This document shows, in pieces, positions 8,278-16,496 of a stretch of 64,000 nt of DNA (position 1 is the stretch's first letter; every line of letters begins with the position of its first letter). Under the pieces are notes generated by a model that had not been told where the DNA came from, ran no database searches, and worked only from the letters and a program-made list of their open reading frames with translations. The stretch is from Bacillota bacterium (GTDB lineage Bacteria; Bacillota; Clostridia; Acetivibrionales; DTU013): assembly GCA_023426125.1 (NCBI GenBank), contig JAFABI010000017.1, positions 248,001 to 312,000 on the forward strand. Reading direction: 5' to 3'. The position numbers and the translations under genes were made by a program.

Positions 8278-9129
8278 TCAGCGCTGCTGGATAGCATATT
8301 GTTTCGGCGATTTTCCGGTATAGGACTTAAAGGTTCTGATAAAATGCGAAAGATTTCTAAAACCTACCAATTCTCCCACCTCGGAGACCGGTAGGTTTTT
8401 TTTCAGCAGTTCCCTGGCTTTGTTTATCCTGTAATTGACAATGTATTCGTTTACCGAAAAGCCGATGGCTTTTTTAAACAAAAACCCCATGTGGTGCTTG
8501 CTGATAAAAAACCTTGCCGACAGAGTGTCCAGGGATAAGTCGCCGCTGATGTTTTTGTGGATATATTCGGTAATGGGCTTTATTTTTTTGTATTCTCCCT
8601 TGTCCGTTATGGAATTTGACGTGTTTGCAGTACTGTAAAGTTGATTTATGAACAGCAGGATTTCTCCCAGGATCAGCTTTTTATAAACATCCGCCCCATA
8701 AACCGGATTATGGCAATAATATTCGCCTTTTTTCAAGAGAGAGAGCAGTTGTTCCAGCTGTGCATCCTCAAGGTGCAAAACATAGGAGAAATATGGACCT
8801 CTGTTCAGGAAACAATCCAGCAGATCGGTTTTTGTGGTGGATAGATCCTGAATATACTCAGGGCTAAACAGTGCCACATACCGTTCATAGGTGGAAGTTG
8901 ACGGAGACAGCGACTTGTGGATGTCCATATGGTTGAATACCAGAATGTCGCCTTTTGAAAGATTGAAAACATGATCCATTACAAAATACTTCACGCCCTC
9001 CGAAAGGGTGCAATAAATTTCAAAAACGTCATGAAAATGATAGTTGCGCATCGTAGAATTGCTGGAAATCGTATGAGTGACCGAAAAGTCTGTTGCTATA
9101 TTCTCTTTTTGATATAAGAAATCATCCAT
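8278..9129 (-). CDS. AraC family transcriptional regulator with cupin-type sensor
   Basis: One-component sugar-responsive regulator. Residues about 20-130 form a cupin-like arabinose-binding-type domain (RNYHFHDVFEIYCTLSEG, GDILVFNHMDIHKS); residues about 185-280 are the double helix-turn-helix (LSLDTLSARFFISKHHMGFL and VSEVGELVGFRNLSHFIRTF) ending in the TGKSPKQY signature. Length of 283 aa is typical. The ATG at 9129 has AGGAAG upstream. It is divergent from the UroD-like gene, whose promoter region carries a 21-bp-spaced direct repeat typical for AraC proteins, and convergent with the sugar operon, whose probable terminator lies inside this gene. Confidence 0.92.
   Translation of the reverse strand: MDDFLYQKENIATDFSVTHTISSNSTMRNYHFHDVFEIYCTLSEGVKYFVMDHVFNLSKGDILVFNHMDIHKSLSPSTSTYERYVALFSPEYIQDLSTTKTDLLDCFLNRGPYFSYVLHLEDAQLEQLLSLLKKGEYYCHNPVYGADVYKKLILGEILLFINQLYSTANTSNSITDKGEYKKIKPITEYIHKNISGDLSLDTLSARFFISKHHMGFLFKKAIGFSVNEYIVNYRINKARELLKKNLPVSEVGELVGFRNLSHFIRTFKSYTGKSPKQYAIQQR
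8359..8403 (+). terminator. Rho-independent terminator inside the convergent araC gene
   Basis: AAAACCTACC (8359-8368) pairs perfectly with GGTAGGTTTT (8390-8399), followed by more T residues to 8403. On the plus strand this has the form of a terminator for the sugar operon ending at 8182, yet it lies within the helix-turn-helix coding part of the minus-strand AraC gene. Confidence 0.55.
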
Positions 9130-9369
9130 TTTAAAAGCACTTCCTTTCTGTACTTAGGAGCAAACTAAACGATTGCTTCCGCTTTTTCTGCAAATGTAGG
9201 TTGCATAAGCGAGCAGCAAATGCAAAATGCTGGCGGCCAGCCCGGGCGCTTCAAGACTGGATTTGCAGAAAATTTGGTTGTGTTTTCACCAGTGCTTAAG
9301 GCGCAAAAAGCAGGGAAATCAACGCATCTGTTTATAGTACAAATTATAGTATAAAGAAATATCTCCATA
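9130..9369. other. Intergenic region without recognised gene
   Basis: Between the AraC start and the putative operator region. It contains no credible reading frame; the short minus-strand frame here has no similarity I recognise. The AraC gene's own promoter must lie here, but no convincing -35/-10 pair was found. Confidence 0.4.
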
Positions 9370-9425
9370 TATGCAAATATTTTATCAAAATACGCAAAGA
9401 TTTTGCAGATATATGGATATATAAT
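9370..9425 (+). promoter_or_regulatory. AraC-type direct repeat and -10 box for UroD-like gene
   Basis: TATGCAAATATTTT (9370-9383) and TACGCAAAGATTTT (9391-9404) are direct repeats spaced 21 bp, two helical turns. A TATAAT at 9420-9425 has no good -35 element; the second repeat occupies that place, the classic layout of an AraC-activated promoter. Flanking ATATCTCCATATAT and ATATATGGATAT are also inverted. Confidence 0.55.
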
Positions 9426-9512
9426 TTGGTGGTATAAGAATTATTCTGTATGGTTTCGCATCCCACAAAGCTGATCCGGTGTGAGAAAAATAGTGAAAAC
9501 GAGGTTTTGAGC

Positions 9513-10637
9513 ATGAAATCAATCATTAAAAGCACCATCGAAATGATAAGCGGGAAGAAAGACAATTATGAAAACGCCGCCCGGCAGCAGCTGCTGGTAT
9601 GGAACGGAAGCAAACCGGAAAAGCAGACACTGCTATTGAAAGTTGCGTTGAACAGTGATCAGCAGGCTGCATTGCCATCGTTCAATTTGAAAGAGATCCA
9701 CTTCGATTCGGAAAAAATGCTTTTGTACGGACTCCGGGACGTAATGCAGGTGATGAACGGAGGGCGTGAGGCGGTCCCTTCGGTAAGGGCAAACATGGGC
9801 GCCGGTATTTTCCCCAGCATCCTGGGGGTCGAATCCATGCTTTTTGAAGACAAGATGCCATGGGTAAAAGGGCATAGGACAAAGGAGCAGCTTTTCAAAG
9901 TCGGTCCTGAGGATTTGAAAATCAGTGATGAATTCAAGCGAGGTCTCGAACATATGGCCTATATGGCGCAGCAGCTGGAGGGCACCGGCTGCATGGTCTA
10001 TCCCATGGACCTCCTCCAGGGGGCTTTCGATACGGCGCATATCGTTTACGGCGATGCGATCTTTTATGATCTATATGACGATCCCGGTTTTCTTCACCAT
10101 CTCCTGGAGCTATGCTGCCAGGCCATCTTTATCGGGATGGAAGAATGCTTTAAGATAATGCCTGGGTCGGATAAAAAAATCGCACATTATAATGGCCTTG
10201 TAATACCCCGTACAAAAGGAGGGATAAAAGTCAGCGAAGATACGTCCACACTGGTTTCAGAGGCGCATATTGAAGAGTTTGTCTCTCCTTACCTGCACAA
10301 GCTGCTGGAGCATTTCGGAGGCGGCTATGTCCATTACTGCGGCAGCAATCCCCATCTGTTTAAAACGGTAATGAAGGAACCGCTGGCTTATGGCCTGAAT
10401 TTCGGTAATCCGGAGAAGCATGACATGCCAGGCGTTTTGAAAACCTGCGCGGAAAAAGGCATGATTTATTACGGAGCGATCTGCAGGCAGGAAAATGAGC
10501 CACTGGAGGATTATTTCCGCAAATACCTTTCGGCTTCCGGAAACAACGGGAAACACCATCTTTTGCTGGAATACTCCTGCAAATGGGAAGAAAGGGAAGC
10601 AGTCCTTGATGCCTGGGAAAAGGCGGCTTTGGCTTGA
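9513..10637 (+). CDS. Uroporphyrinogen decarboxylase-like protein (UroD/MtaA superfamily)
   Basis: A 374-aa protein of the UroD-like superfamily, which includes heme-pathway UroD and corrinoid methyltransferases, but also many uncharacterised members encoded in sugar clusters. Recognisable stretches are MVYPMDLLQGAFDTAHIVYG (about residues 165-184), the YDDPGFLHHLLELC helix and, toward the C-terminus, GGGYVHYCGSNPHLFK with HYCG at the position of the metal/substrate site and GLNFGNPEKHDM. ATG 9513 was chosen because GAGG lies 8 bases upstream; the longer frame to 9450 has no such site. No corrinoid protein or heme genes are nearby, so a heme role is unlikely. It is probably activated by the divergent AraC protein. 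Confidence 0.75.
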   Translation: MKSIIKSTIEMISGKKDNYENAARQQLLVWNGSKPEKQTLLLKVALNSDQQAALPSFNLKEIHFDSEKMLLYGLRDVMQVMNGGREAVPSVRANMGAGIFPSILGVESMLFEDKMPWVKGHRTKEQLFKVGPEDLKISDEFKRGLEHMAYMAQQLEGTGCMVYPMDLLQGAFDTAHIVYGDAIFYDLYDDPGFLHHLLELCCQAIFIGMEECFKIMPGSDKKIAHYNGLVIPRTKGGIKVSEDTSTLVSEAHIEEFVSPYLHKLLEHFGGGYVHYCGSNPHLFKTVMKEPLAYGLNFGNPEKHDMPGVLKTCAEKGMIYYGAICRQENEPLEDYFRKYLSASGNNGKHHLLLEYSCKWEEREAVLDAWEKAALA

Positions 10638-10741
10638 AACGCGGGAATATGCCTTGTTTGCCATTTTGTTTAAAATCTATCATTAAAGCGGCGCCTGCGT
10701 TTTTCTGTCATGCACTGTAAAATCTTATGGAAAAAGTGTTG

Positions 10742-10817
10742 TGTAGGGGCGCGCATTGCGCGTCCGCATTAATATGATCTTTGGTAGCAACATCGGACGG
10801 CCGATGGTGCCCCTACA
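10742..10817. repeat. MITE-like element A, short copy (76 bp)
   Basis: TGTAGGGGCGCGCATTGCGC at the left end and GGCCGATGGTGCCCCTACA at the right end, with only about 25 bp between. Compared with the copy at 1143-1290 the inner region is shorter and unrelated, as expected for non-autonomous elements where only the ends are maintained. Confidence 0.8.
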
Positions 10818-10900
10818 GATATTTATGGGCCATAATTTTTGTACAGTGTCTATCTTCAAAAAGGGACATCTTAAAAAGAAGATTTCACCCGCTGGATTCC

Positions 10901-10951
10901 TTGACAATCCGCAAGAGATACGATAAAATACAACAGAACGAATATTCATTC
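10901..10951 (+). promoter_or_regulatory. tetR promoter with operator
   Basis: TTGACA (10901-10906) and TAAAAT (10924-10929) are 17 bp apart. Directly after lies ACAGAACGAATATTCATTC (10933-10951), which covers the start point and contains a GAATATTC palindrome core. The same 19 bases recur exactly at 11574-11592, before the next gene. Confidence 0.8.
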
Positions 10952-10982
10952 GGTATATAAACCGTTCTTCAGGAGGGAGAAT

Positions 10983-11555
10983 TTGAAAGAGGAAATACTT
11001 GACAAAAGGGCGGCGGCATTAAGGGCGGCGCTTGAATTAATATCCGAGCAGGGTTTCCATGCGACCCCGATGTCACAGATCGCAAAGAAAGCAAATGTGA
11101 GCATCGGTGCGATTTATCATTACTTTACCGGCAAAGACGTGCTGATCAACGCATTGTATATCGATATCAAGACCTGTCTTGCAGCGTACACACTCGGGAA
11201 TTATTCCGAAGACCTGCCTGTACGCAAGGCTTTTAAACAATTGTTGGGCGCCCTGATCCATTATATTATCCAAAACCCTTCGGAATTCTACTTTGCGGAG
11301 CAATATGAAAATTCTCCATTAATCACCGCTTCTACCCGTGAAGAGATCAAACGCATCGGAAAGCCGATAACTGATCTGTTTCAGCGGGCAATGGAACAGG
11401 ATTTATTGAAGGAGCTTCCCTTTGAAATGCTGAACGCGCTGATTGGCAGCGCCATCAGCGGGCTTGCCAAGCTCTATCTTTCCGGCGCCGTCAAGCTGGA
11501 GGAAGATTCTCTGGCGGCTGGATTGGATGCGATATGGGATATGATCAGGCGGTGA
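10983..11555 (+). CDS. TetR family regulator
   Basis: Ligand-responsive repressor of 190 aa. The N-terminal helix-turn-helix is clear (ALRAALELISEQGFHATPMS, then IAKKANVSIGAIYHYFTGKDVL at about residues 34-55); the C-terminal all-helical ligand domain (FYFAEQYENSPLI) is of the common aldehyde/oxidative type. TTG at 10983 is supported by AGGAGGGAG 5 bases upstream. The two identical 19-nt sites, one at its own promoter and one before the aldo/keto reductase gene, indicate autoregulation and control of that gene. Confidence 0.92.
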   Translation: MKEEILDKRAAALRAALELISEQGFHATPMSQIAKKANVSIGAIYHYFTGKDVLINALYIDIKTCLAAYTLGNYSEDLPVRKAFKQLLGALIHYIIQNPSEFYFAEQYENSPLITASTREEIKRIGKPITDLFQRAMEQDLLKELPFEMLNALIGSAISGLAKLYLSGAVKLEEDSLAAGLDAIWDMIRR

Positions 11556-11573
11556 AATTTGGTTTTAACAAAT

Positions 11574-11592
11574 ACAGAACGAATATTCATTC
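11574..11592 (+). promoter_or_regulatory. Second TetR operator, upstream of aldo/keto reductase
   Basis: ACAGAACGAATATTCATTC is identical over 19 bases to 10933-10951. It lies 62 bp before the reductase start. No strong separate promoter was found, but TTGGTT and an AT-rich block nearby could serve. Confidence 0.75.
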
Positions 11593-11654
11593 TAACATAG
11601 TGAATCAATTCAATCGCAGGAAGTAGAAAATTGAGTAAAAGGAGATGCGAAATT

Positions 11655-12866
11655 ATGTTATACCGTGACATGGGTAAAACCGGGGACAAGGTCTCAATCC
11701 TGGGCTATGGATGTATGCGCTTTCCCAAAAAAGACAGAAGGACGGACGAGGAGCGTACGGAAAAGCAGATTATTTCCGCCATAGAGCAGGGCGTGAATTA
11801 CTTCGATACAGCATATATCTACCCCAACAGCGAGGTCACATTGGGCAGGATCCTGGCCAAAGGGTATAGGGACAAAGTGATGGTTGCCACCAAGCTGCCT
11901 CCCATTATGGTTCACTCTGCAAAAGACATGGAATCGGTCCTTGCAACGCAGCTAAAGAGACTGCAGACGGATTACATCGACTATTACCTGATGCATAGCC
12001 TGGGAAGCATGGAAGGCTGGCAAAGGCTGAAGCAGCTGGGAGTCTGCGAATTCCTTGAAAAGGCAAAGCAGGCGGGAAAGATCCGCCGGATCGGCTTCTC
12101 CTACCATGGAGATAAAAACCAGTTTAAGAGGATTATCGACGACTATCCGTGGGAGTTTTGCCAGATCCAGTATAACTATATGGATGAGTACACCCAGGCG
12201 GGGAGGGAAGGCCTTGAATATGCCGCAGCCAAAGGCGTCGGTGTTATAATCATGGAGCCTCTGCGGGGCGGTCTCCTTGCCAGGAAAATGCCTCCCCAGG
12301 TGCAAGCCGTATTTGAACAGTCGGAAGTGAAGAGAACCCCGGCGGAATGGGCGCTGCGCTGGATATGGAACCATTCCGGAGTGACTTCTGTCCTGTCGGG
12401 GATGAATGAAGAGTCCCAGATTGAGGAGAATATCCGGATTGCAAACAGCGCATACCCGGAAGCCCTTTCCGACAGCGAGCTGAAGCGCATCGCTGAAGCA
12501 AAGGAACTGCTTTCCGGAAAGGTGAAGGTGGGATGTACCGGATGCGGGTATTGCATGCCATGTCCTGCAGGGGTAAATATTCCAATGTGCTTCGGCTATT
12601 ATAATGATAAATACGTATACGGAAAAAAGTCGCCTGAATACCTGGGGATGCTGTCGGGAATAGACGGCGGGACACCGGCATATGCCTCCCTGTGCAAGGA
12701 TTGTGGGAAGTGTGAGAAGCATTGCCCGCAGAGCCTGCCTGTACGAAAGCATCTGAAGGAGGCGGCAAAAGACATGGAGGGCTTCTACTTCAAGCCGGTG
12801 GTCCACCTGATACGGGGCTATTACAAAGTCAGAAGATCACTGAAGGGTGGAAAAAAGAAGGGATAA
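11655..12866 (+). CDS. Aldo/keto reductase with C-terminal [4Fe-4S] ferredoxin domain
   Basis: Redox enzyme typical of strict anaerobes. Residues 1-260 form an AKR barrel (LYRDMGKTGDKVSILGYGCM, FDTAYIYPNSE, ATKLPP, DYYLMHSL). The C-terminal part carries two cysteine clusters, CTGCGYCMPCPAGVNIP (about 293) and CKDCGKCEKHCPQSLPV (about 345), so electrons probably pass between ferredoxin-type clusters and the barrel. ATG 11655 follows GGAGA by 10 bases; the TTG at 11631 overlaps no ribosome binding site. Its stop codon is only 3 bases from the stop of the convergent permease gene. Likely regulated by the TetR protein upstream. Confidence 0.92.
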   Translation: MLYRDMGKTGDKVSILGYGCMRFPKKDRRTDEERTEKQIISAIEQGVNYFDTAYIYPNSEVTLGRILAKGYRDKVMVATKLPPIMVHSAKDMESVLATQLKRLQTDYIDYYLMHSLGSMEGWQRLKQLGVCEFLEKAKQAGKIRRIGFSYHGDKNQFKRIIDDYPWEFCQIQYNYMDEYTQAGREGLEYAAAKGVGVIIMEPLRGGLLARKMPPQVQAVFEQSEVKRTPAEWALRWIWNHSGVTSVLSGMNEESQIEENIRIANSAYPEALSDSELKRIAEAKELLSGKVKVGCTGCGYCMPCPAGVNIPMCFGYYNDKYVYGKKSPEYLGMLSGIDGGTPAYASLCKDCGKCEKHCPQSLPVRKHLKEAAKDMEGFYFKPVVHLIRGYYKVRRSLKGGKKKG

Positions 12867-12869
12867 TCC

Positions 12870-13520
12870 CTATAAATAAAATTTCCTTTTCCGGCAAACA
12901 TGAAAAATCCATATCCACAGGACGATTCCCAGCAGGAAAAGGATCGTCTTATTGGCTGGCCATATAGGATTATCCGGTGTTGCACTGCGTATAAAAGGAT
13001 AAACACAGGCAACTACAGGGAAACGCACAAGGTTTTCCACAAAGCCCTGCATCAGCAACAGGCAAAACAGCCATACCATTCCGCACAGGGCTGTGGCCGC
13101 ATGGGGCTGGCGGCTTAAAAACGAGGTAAACACCCCCAGGGAGGAGAAGAAAAAGGCTGTGCTTAAAAAGACAGTAACCAGTTCAAAGAAGGAAAATTCC
13201 AGCACTGCTATCCGCAAAGCAGTCATACACATAAGGCACAGGAGGGAGGCCAGCCCAAAAATAAACAGATATCTTCCGGCCACCCACCGGAACAAGGAGT
13301 CCGCATGAACGGCAATCACGTCCATCAAAGGGTCGGAGAGTGTTTTTACCCATTCGCAGACCATGATGGACACAAAGAAGGGCAAAAGGATTTCAAAGCC
13401 GAAGTATGCCCAATTGACAAGGTCGCCGCCGCTCAGGCAGGCGAGGGTAAACACCGTTAAAACAGTCAGGATGACCCAGATGGGATTATTTCCGGTGATT
13501 TTCCGTTCATAAGCCAGCAT
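12870..13520 (-). CDS. ABC-2 type transporter permease
   Basis: Membrane subunit of an ABC exporter, last gene of a five-gene minus-strand operon. It has about six hydrophobic helices (WVILTVLTVFTLACLSGG, FFVSIMVCEWVKTLSDPLMDV, YLFIFGLASLLCLMCMTALR and the C-terminal ILFLLGIVLWIWIFHV). I start it at ATG 13520, 12 bases after a GGAGGGAGG site and just past the stop of the preceding permease; the longer frame overlaps that gene. Cargo is unknown; bacteriocin, lipid or antibiotic export are usual roles for such modules. Confidence 0.75.
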   Translation of the reverse strand: MLAYERKITGNNPIWVILTVLTVFTLACLSGGDLVNWAYFGFEILLPFFVSIMVCEWVKTLSDPLMDVIAVHADSLFRWVAGRYLFIFGLASLLCLMCMTALRIAVLEFSFFELVTVFLSTAFFFSSLGVFTSFLSRQPHAATALCGMVWLFCLLLMQGFVENLVRFPVVACVYPFIRSATPDNPIWPANKTILFLLGIVLWIWIFHVCRKRKFYL

Positions 13521-13525
13521 TGCCT

Positions 13526-14272
13526 TCACCGCGCCTCCCTCCAGAATCGTTTGTTCAGGCTGAGCAGCAGGATTGACAGCATACCGGCGCCTATAAGGAA
13601 GGTAAGATTCCACAGCAGTTTCGTGTAATGGATGGTTTCAAATGATTCATATTTATACAGCAGCTTAAGCAAATCCGGCTGGAAAAGATATATGGAGCGG
13701 GTTATCGCAGAGATAACGCCAACGTTGATAATAAAGTAGACGGAGAACAGGATATAGAATAAACGGATGTCCATCACCATCGGCAGCGCCACGGCGCAAG
13801 CTGTTACAAAGAAGCAGGCGGGTATGGCCAGCGCCAGGAAACCGACCGCATAAGGCGTCAGGGTGAAGCGGCCGGGGTTGAAAATAAAATGGACCAGCGC
13901 ATTGAGCAAAAGAAGAAGCAGTGTCATCAGCAGTGTAAAACCGTAATTCCCTGATATTTTGCCCCACAGGTATTGACATTTCGCCAGCGGGCTTCCCATG
14001 AACAATTCCATCGTCCCTCTTTTTCTGTCATCCCGTATGCGGCCTGAAATAAAGAACATTAACCCAAACAGCAGCAGCACACCCTCCTGGGACAGTATCC
14101 TGCTCACTACGTAGCCCTGTTCTGTCAGGAAAGCCAGACGCTTCATGTTTGCCGCAGAAGGGAAATTGTCCAGCAGGCCCATCGCCAGAGCAAAGGCCAA
14201 AACCAGCCATACGCCGATATTCTTTAGTTGCATCTTTAGCTCGTACTTTGCGATCGCATGGATACTACGCAT
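13526..14272 (-). CDS. ABC-2 type transporter permease
   Basis: Second membrane subunit of the exporter. It begins MRSIHAIAKYELKMQLKNIG, the cytoplasmic lead-in common in ABC-2 permeases, then about six helices; GRIRDDRKRGTMELFMGSPL is the conserved cytoplasmic coupling-helix region. ATG 14272 overlaps the ATPase stop by 8 bases and has GGAGGG upstream, implying translational coupling. The longer frame starting at 14386 runs into the ATPase gene and is rejected. Confidence 0.8.
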   Translation of the reverse strand: MRSIHAIAKYELKMQLKNIGVWLVLAFALAMGLLDNFPSAANMKRLAFLTEQGYVVSRILSQEGVLLLFGLMFFISGRIRDDRKRGTMELFMGSPLAKCQYLWGKISGNYGFTLLMTLLLLLLNALVHFIFNPGRFTLTPYAVGFLALAIPACFFVTACAVALPMVMDIRLFYILFSVYFIINVGVISAITRSIYLFQPDLLKLLYKYESFETIHYTKLLWNLTFLIGAGMLSILLLSLNKRFWREAR

Positions 14273-15137
14273 GTTCTTTCCCTCCCATGCAATAGACGTA
14301 AGCGTCCTCCAGTGTTTCCTGTACAGGCGGCGCCGGAAACCGGCCGGCCTCGTCCATGATACGCGCTTTAATGCCTTCGCTTCCATAGGTGGCGGAAATG
14401 ACAGTGACTTGCTTTTGCAAAGCGGCCAGATCCTGTTCCGATACTATATCAATCACCTTGATTTTGCTGCGGACCCGTTCAAGCAGTGAACCGGACGTCC
14501 CGTAAAAAAACAACTGTCCCTTACGAAGGACGGCGAGCTGCTCACAAAGCTGGTAAACATCCTCTACAATGTGGGTGGACAGGATAACCGTCCGCTCATT
14601 CCCTGCAAACCGGGAGAGGATACCCCGGAACCGCACCCGCTCTTCCGGATCAAGCCCGGCTGTCGGCTCATCCACAATCACGATGCGCGGGTCGCCTACC
14701 ATGGCCTGCGCGATGCCGACACGGCGCTTCATACCGCCGGAAAGCTGGCCGATTTTGCGGTTCCTGAATTCCGCCATGCCCACTTCCTCCAGCTTGTTCA
14801 TTGGGGCTTTCCTGTCGGCTACGCCTTTCAAGCGAGCCATATAGGTAACAAAGTCCAGGGAGGACAGGTTATTGTACATGCTTAGCTCCTGAGGCAGGTA
14901 TCCGATATTGCGGCGGACGGCGTCCCCTTCCGTCGCCGTGCTGTGCCCCATGACGGTAATGGTGCCGGAGGTGGGGCGTAGAATGGTGGCGATCATCCGC
15001 ATCAGGGTGGTTTTCCCCGCCCCGTTGTGCCCCAATAAACCGAATACGCCGTTTCCAATGGTAAAAGTGACGTTTTCCAAACCCTGCACACCGTTCCTAT
15101 ATTGCTTGGTGGTAGCATTTATTTCAATGGCTGGCAT
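14265..15137 (-). CDS. ABC transporter ATP-binding protein
   Basis: ATPase subunit energising the two downstream permeases. Walker A GHNGAGKTT (about residue 37), Q-loop region GYLPQELSMYNNL, signature LSGGMKRRVGIAQAM, Walker B IVIVDEPTAGLDPEE and the H-loop in STHIVED are all intact. A roughly 80-residue C-terminal extension after FYGTSGSLLERV is typical for ABC-2 exporters. Start ATG 15137 follows GGAG by 9 bases and overlaps the end of the metallopeptidase gene by 14 bases. Confidence 0.9.
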   Translation of the reverse strand: MPAIEINATTKQYRNGVQGLENVTFTIGNGVFGLLGHNGAGKTTLMRMIATILRPTSGTITVMGHSTATEGDAVRRNIGYLPQELSMYNNLSSLDFVTYMARLKGVADRKAPMNKLEEVGMAEFRNRKIGQLSGGMKRRVGIAQAMVGDPRIVIVDEPTAGLDPEERVRFRGILSRFAGNERTVILSTHIVEDVYQLCEQLAVLRKGQLFFYGTSGSLLERVRSKIKVIDIVSEQDLAALQKQVTVISATYGSEGIKARIMDEAGRFPAPPVQETLEDAYVYCMGGKEHA

Positions 15138-16098
15138 TGCTTTGTTCACTCCATTCAAATTGATTATTGCCGGAAGGATGGGCATATGGAGGGAAAGTGC
15201 TGATAGACAGCGCCAGGGACAGCCATACCGCACAACAAAGGATGAGTATGCCGGAAGCCGCGGCGGCAATCCTGCGGAAAGTCGAAGCAGGCGCCAATAT
15301 TGCCTTCAGGCGCTGCTGCATGTTCATGAAGGCCAGCACTCCGGCCGAATTGAGCAAGGCTTTTGGCTTTGAAAAAGACAACTCAACCAGATGCAGCAGC
15401 ATTTTTGCATACGCCGTCTCATCCACTGAAGACAGCGTTTGAATCATACGGCAATCGCAATCCAGCTCGCAGGACAGGGTAAATTTGCGCCGGGCAATCC
15501 ATAGAAGGGGATTGAACCAATGGATGCAGCACAAGAAGTCAAAAGCTCTTTGCAAAGGCAGATGGAGGCGTTTGATATGCGTCAGCTCATGCAGTAAAAC
15601 TAAACGCAGCTCCTCCTCCGACAACTGGCCGGCCGCTGCCTTTGAAAGGACAATGACGGGCCTGAAGCAGGATATGACACATGCAGGCTCCGTCAGCGTT
15701 CCATAAAGGACCGAAGGAACAACCTTTCTATATACCTGCTTTGAGCATTCTTCCACCAGCCTCAGGATCTGCCGGTCTTCACAGCGCTTGAATCTGCGTA
15801 CGGATAATTTCAGGATCACGGCTTTGGCCGACATAGCCAGTATCAATACGGCCATGCCAATCAGCCATACTTTGGCAGCCGTTTCAAATCCCGTAACAAA
15901 CCCATGGGTAGGGTCGGTGTCCACCAGCTTTACTGTCGGAAATTTGACCGGGACCACGGAGAATGCCATAAACCCCACATAAAGCCCATGGGGCAATTTA
16001 ATGCGCCCGAAGCTTTGCGCAAGCAACAGCATGAGCCATGCCGCCGCGCTGATTATACTCATAAAAATAATGATGAGAAACAGGCTGGCAAGGGTCAT
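15124..16098 (-). CDS. BlaR1/MecR1-type M56 membrane metallopeptidase
   Basis: Membrane-embedded zinc protease related to the BlaR1 signal transducer. Three to four helices span the N-terminal half, then the HExxH zinc motif in LLHELTHIKRL (about residue 190) and a further downstream helix pair (WFNPLLWIARRKF, ELDCDCRMIQTL). After the last helix (GILILCCAVWLSLAL) only about 30 residues remain, so the extracellular penicillin-binding sensor domain of true BlaR1 is absent. The start overlaps the BlaI stop by 4 bases. It probably cleaves or inactivates the BlaI-like repressor on an envelope signal. Confidence 0.85.
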   Translation of the reverse strand: MTLASLFLIIIFMSIISAAAWLMLLLAQSFGRIKLPHGLYVGFMAFSVVPVKFPTVKLVDTDPTHGFVTGFETAAKVWLIGMAVLILAMSAKAVILKLSVRRFKRCEDRQILRLVEECSKQVYRKVVPSVLYGTLTEPACVISCFRPVIVLSKAAAGQLSEEELRLVLLHELTHIKRLHLPLQRAFDFLCCIHWFNPLLWIARRKFTLSCELDCDCRMIQTLSSVDETAYAKMLLHLVELSFSKPKALLNSAGVLAFMNMQQRLKAILAPASTFRRIAAAASGILILCCAVWLSLALSISTFPPYAHPSGNNQFEWSEQSNASH

Positions 16099-16478
16099 TT
16101 GCTTCTCCTTTCATGTTCTTCCACAAGCTTCTTCAATCTCTCGAATTCGTCCTTGCTAAGGCTTCCGCTCTCGATAACGCCCATGACCATGCTGCTTATG
16201 GAACCGTCATATACCCGGTCGACAAAGCGTTTGGTTTGTGCCGTCTGGCAATCCTGCTCCTTCACCGCGGGGGAATAAAGGAAGCCTTTCCCCTGCTTTT
16301 CCGTAGAAAGAGCGGATTTTTTCACAAGCCGGGCCAGAAAGGTCTGGATGGTATTTGTGCTCCAGCCCGTATACTCCAGCCTCTGGACAATCTGGGGCAG
16401 CGTCAGGGGCGATTCGTCCCAGAGCACTTTCAAGACTTCCCATTCGGATTCGGTTATGGACATGCTGCTTTCTCTCAT
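16095..16478 (-). CDS. BlaI/MecI/CopY family repressor
   Basis: Winged-helix repressor of 127 aa, first gene of the operon with the M56 peptidase and the ABC exporter. The pattern TESEWEVLKVLWDESPLTLPQIVQRL with WSTNTIQTFLARLVKK is diagnostic of the BlaI/MecI DNA-binding domain; the C-terminal half is the short dimerisation helix pair. An internal Met (MSITES) at 16463 could be the real start; ATG 16478 has AAAGGCGG upstream. Two TACA-NN-TGTA-type operators flank its promoter, so it represses its own operon. Confidence 0.9.
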   Translation of the reverse strand: MRESSMSITESEWEVLKVLWDESPLTLPQIVQRLEYTGWSTNTIQTFLARLVKKSALSTEKQGKGFLYSPAVKEQDCQTAQTKRFVDRVYDGSISSMVMGVIESGSLSKDEFERLKKLVEEHERRSK

Positions 16479-16496
16479 GTTCGACCGCCTTTCAAC

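Noticed and set aside
9513..10637. Heme-pathway uroporphyrinogen decarboxylase (hemE) assignment
   Set aside because: No heme genes are nearby, the N-terminus is unlike HemE, and the context is sugar catabolism, so only superfamily membership is claimed.
11952..12806. 284-codon minus-strand frame opposite the aldo/keto reductase-ferredoxin gene
   Set aside because: Overlaps a gene with intact catalytic and cysteine motifs; no start signal or family similarity.
13093..13308. Plus-strand frame rich in Lys opposite the ABC-2 permease gene
   Set aside because: Antisense to a membrane protein gene; no start signal.
15124..16098. True beta-lactam sensor BlaR1
   Set aside because: The extracellular penicillin-binding domain is missing and no beta-lactamase gene is nearby.
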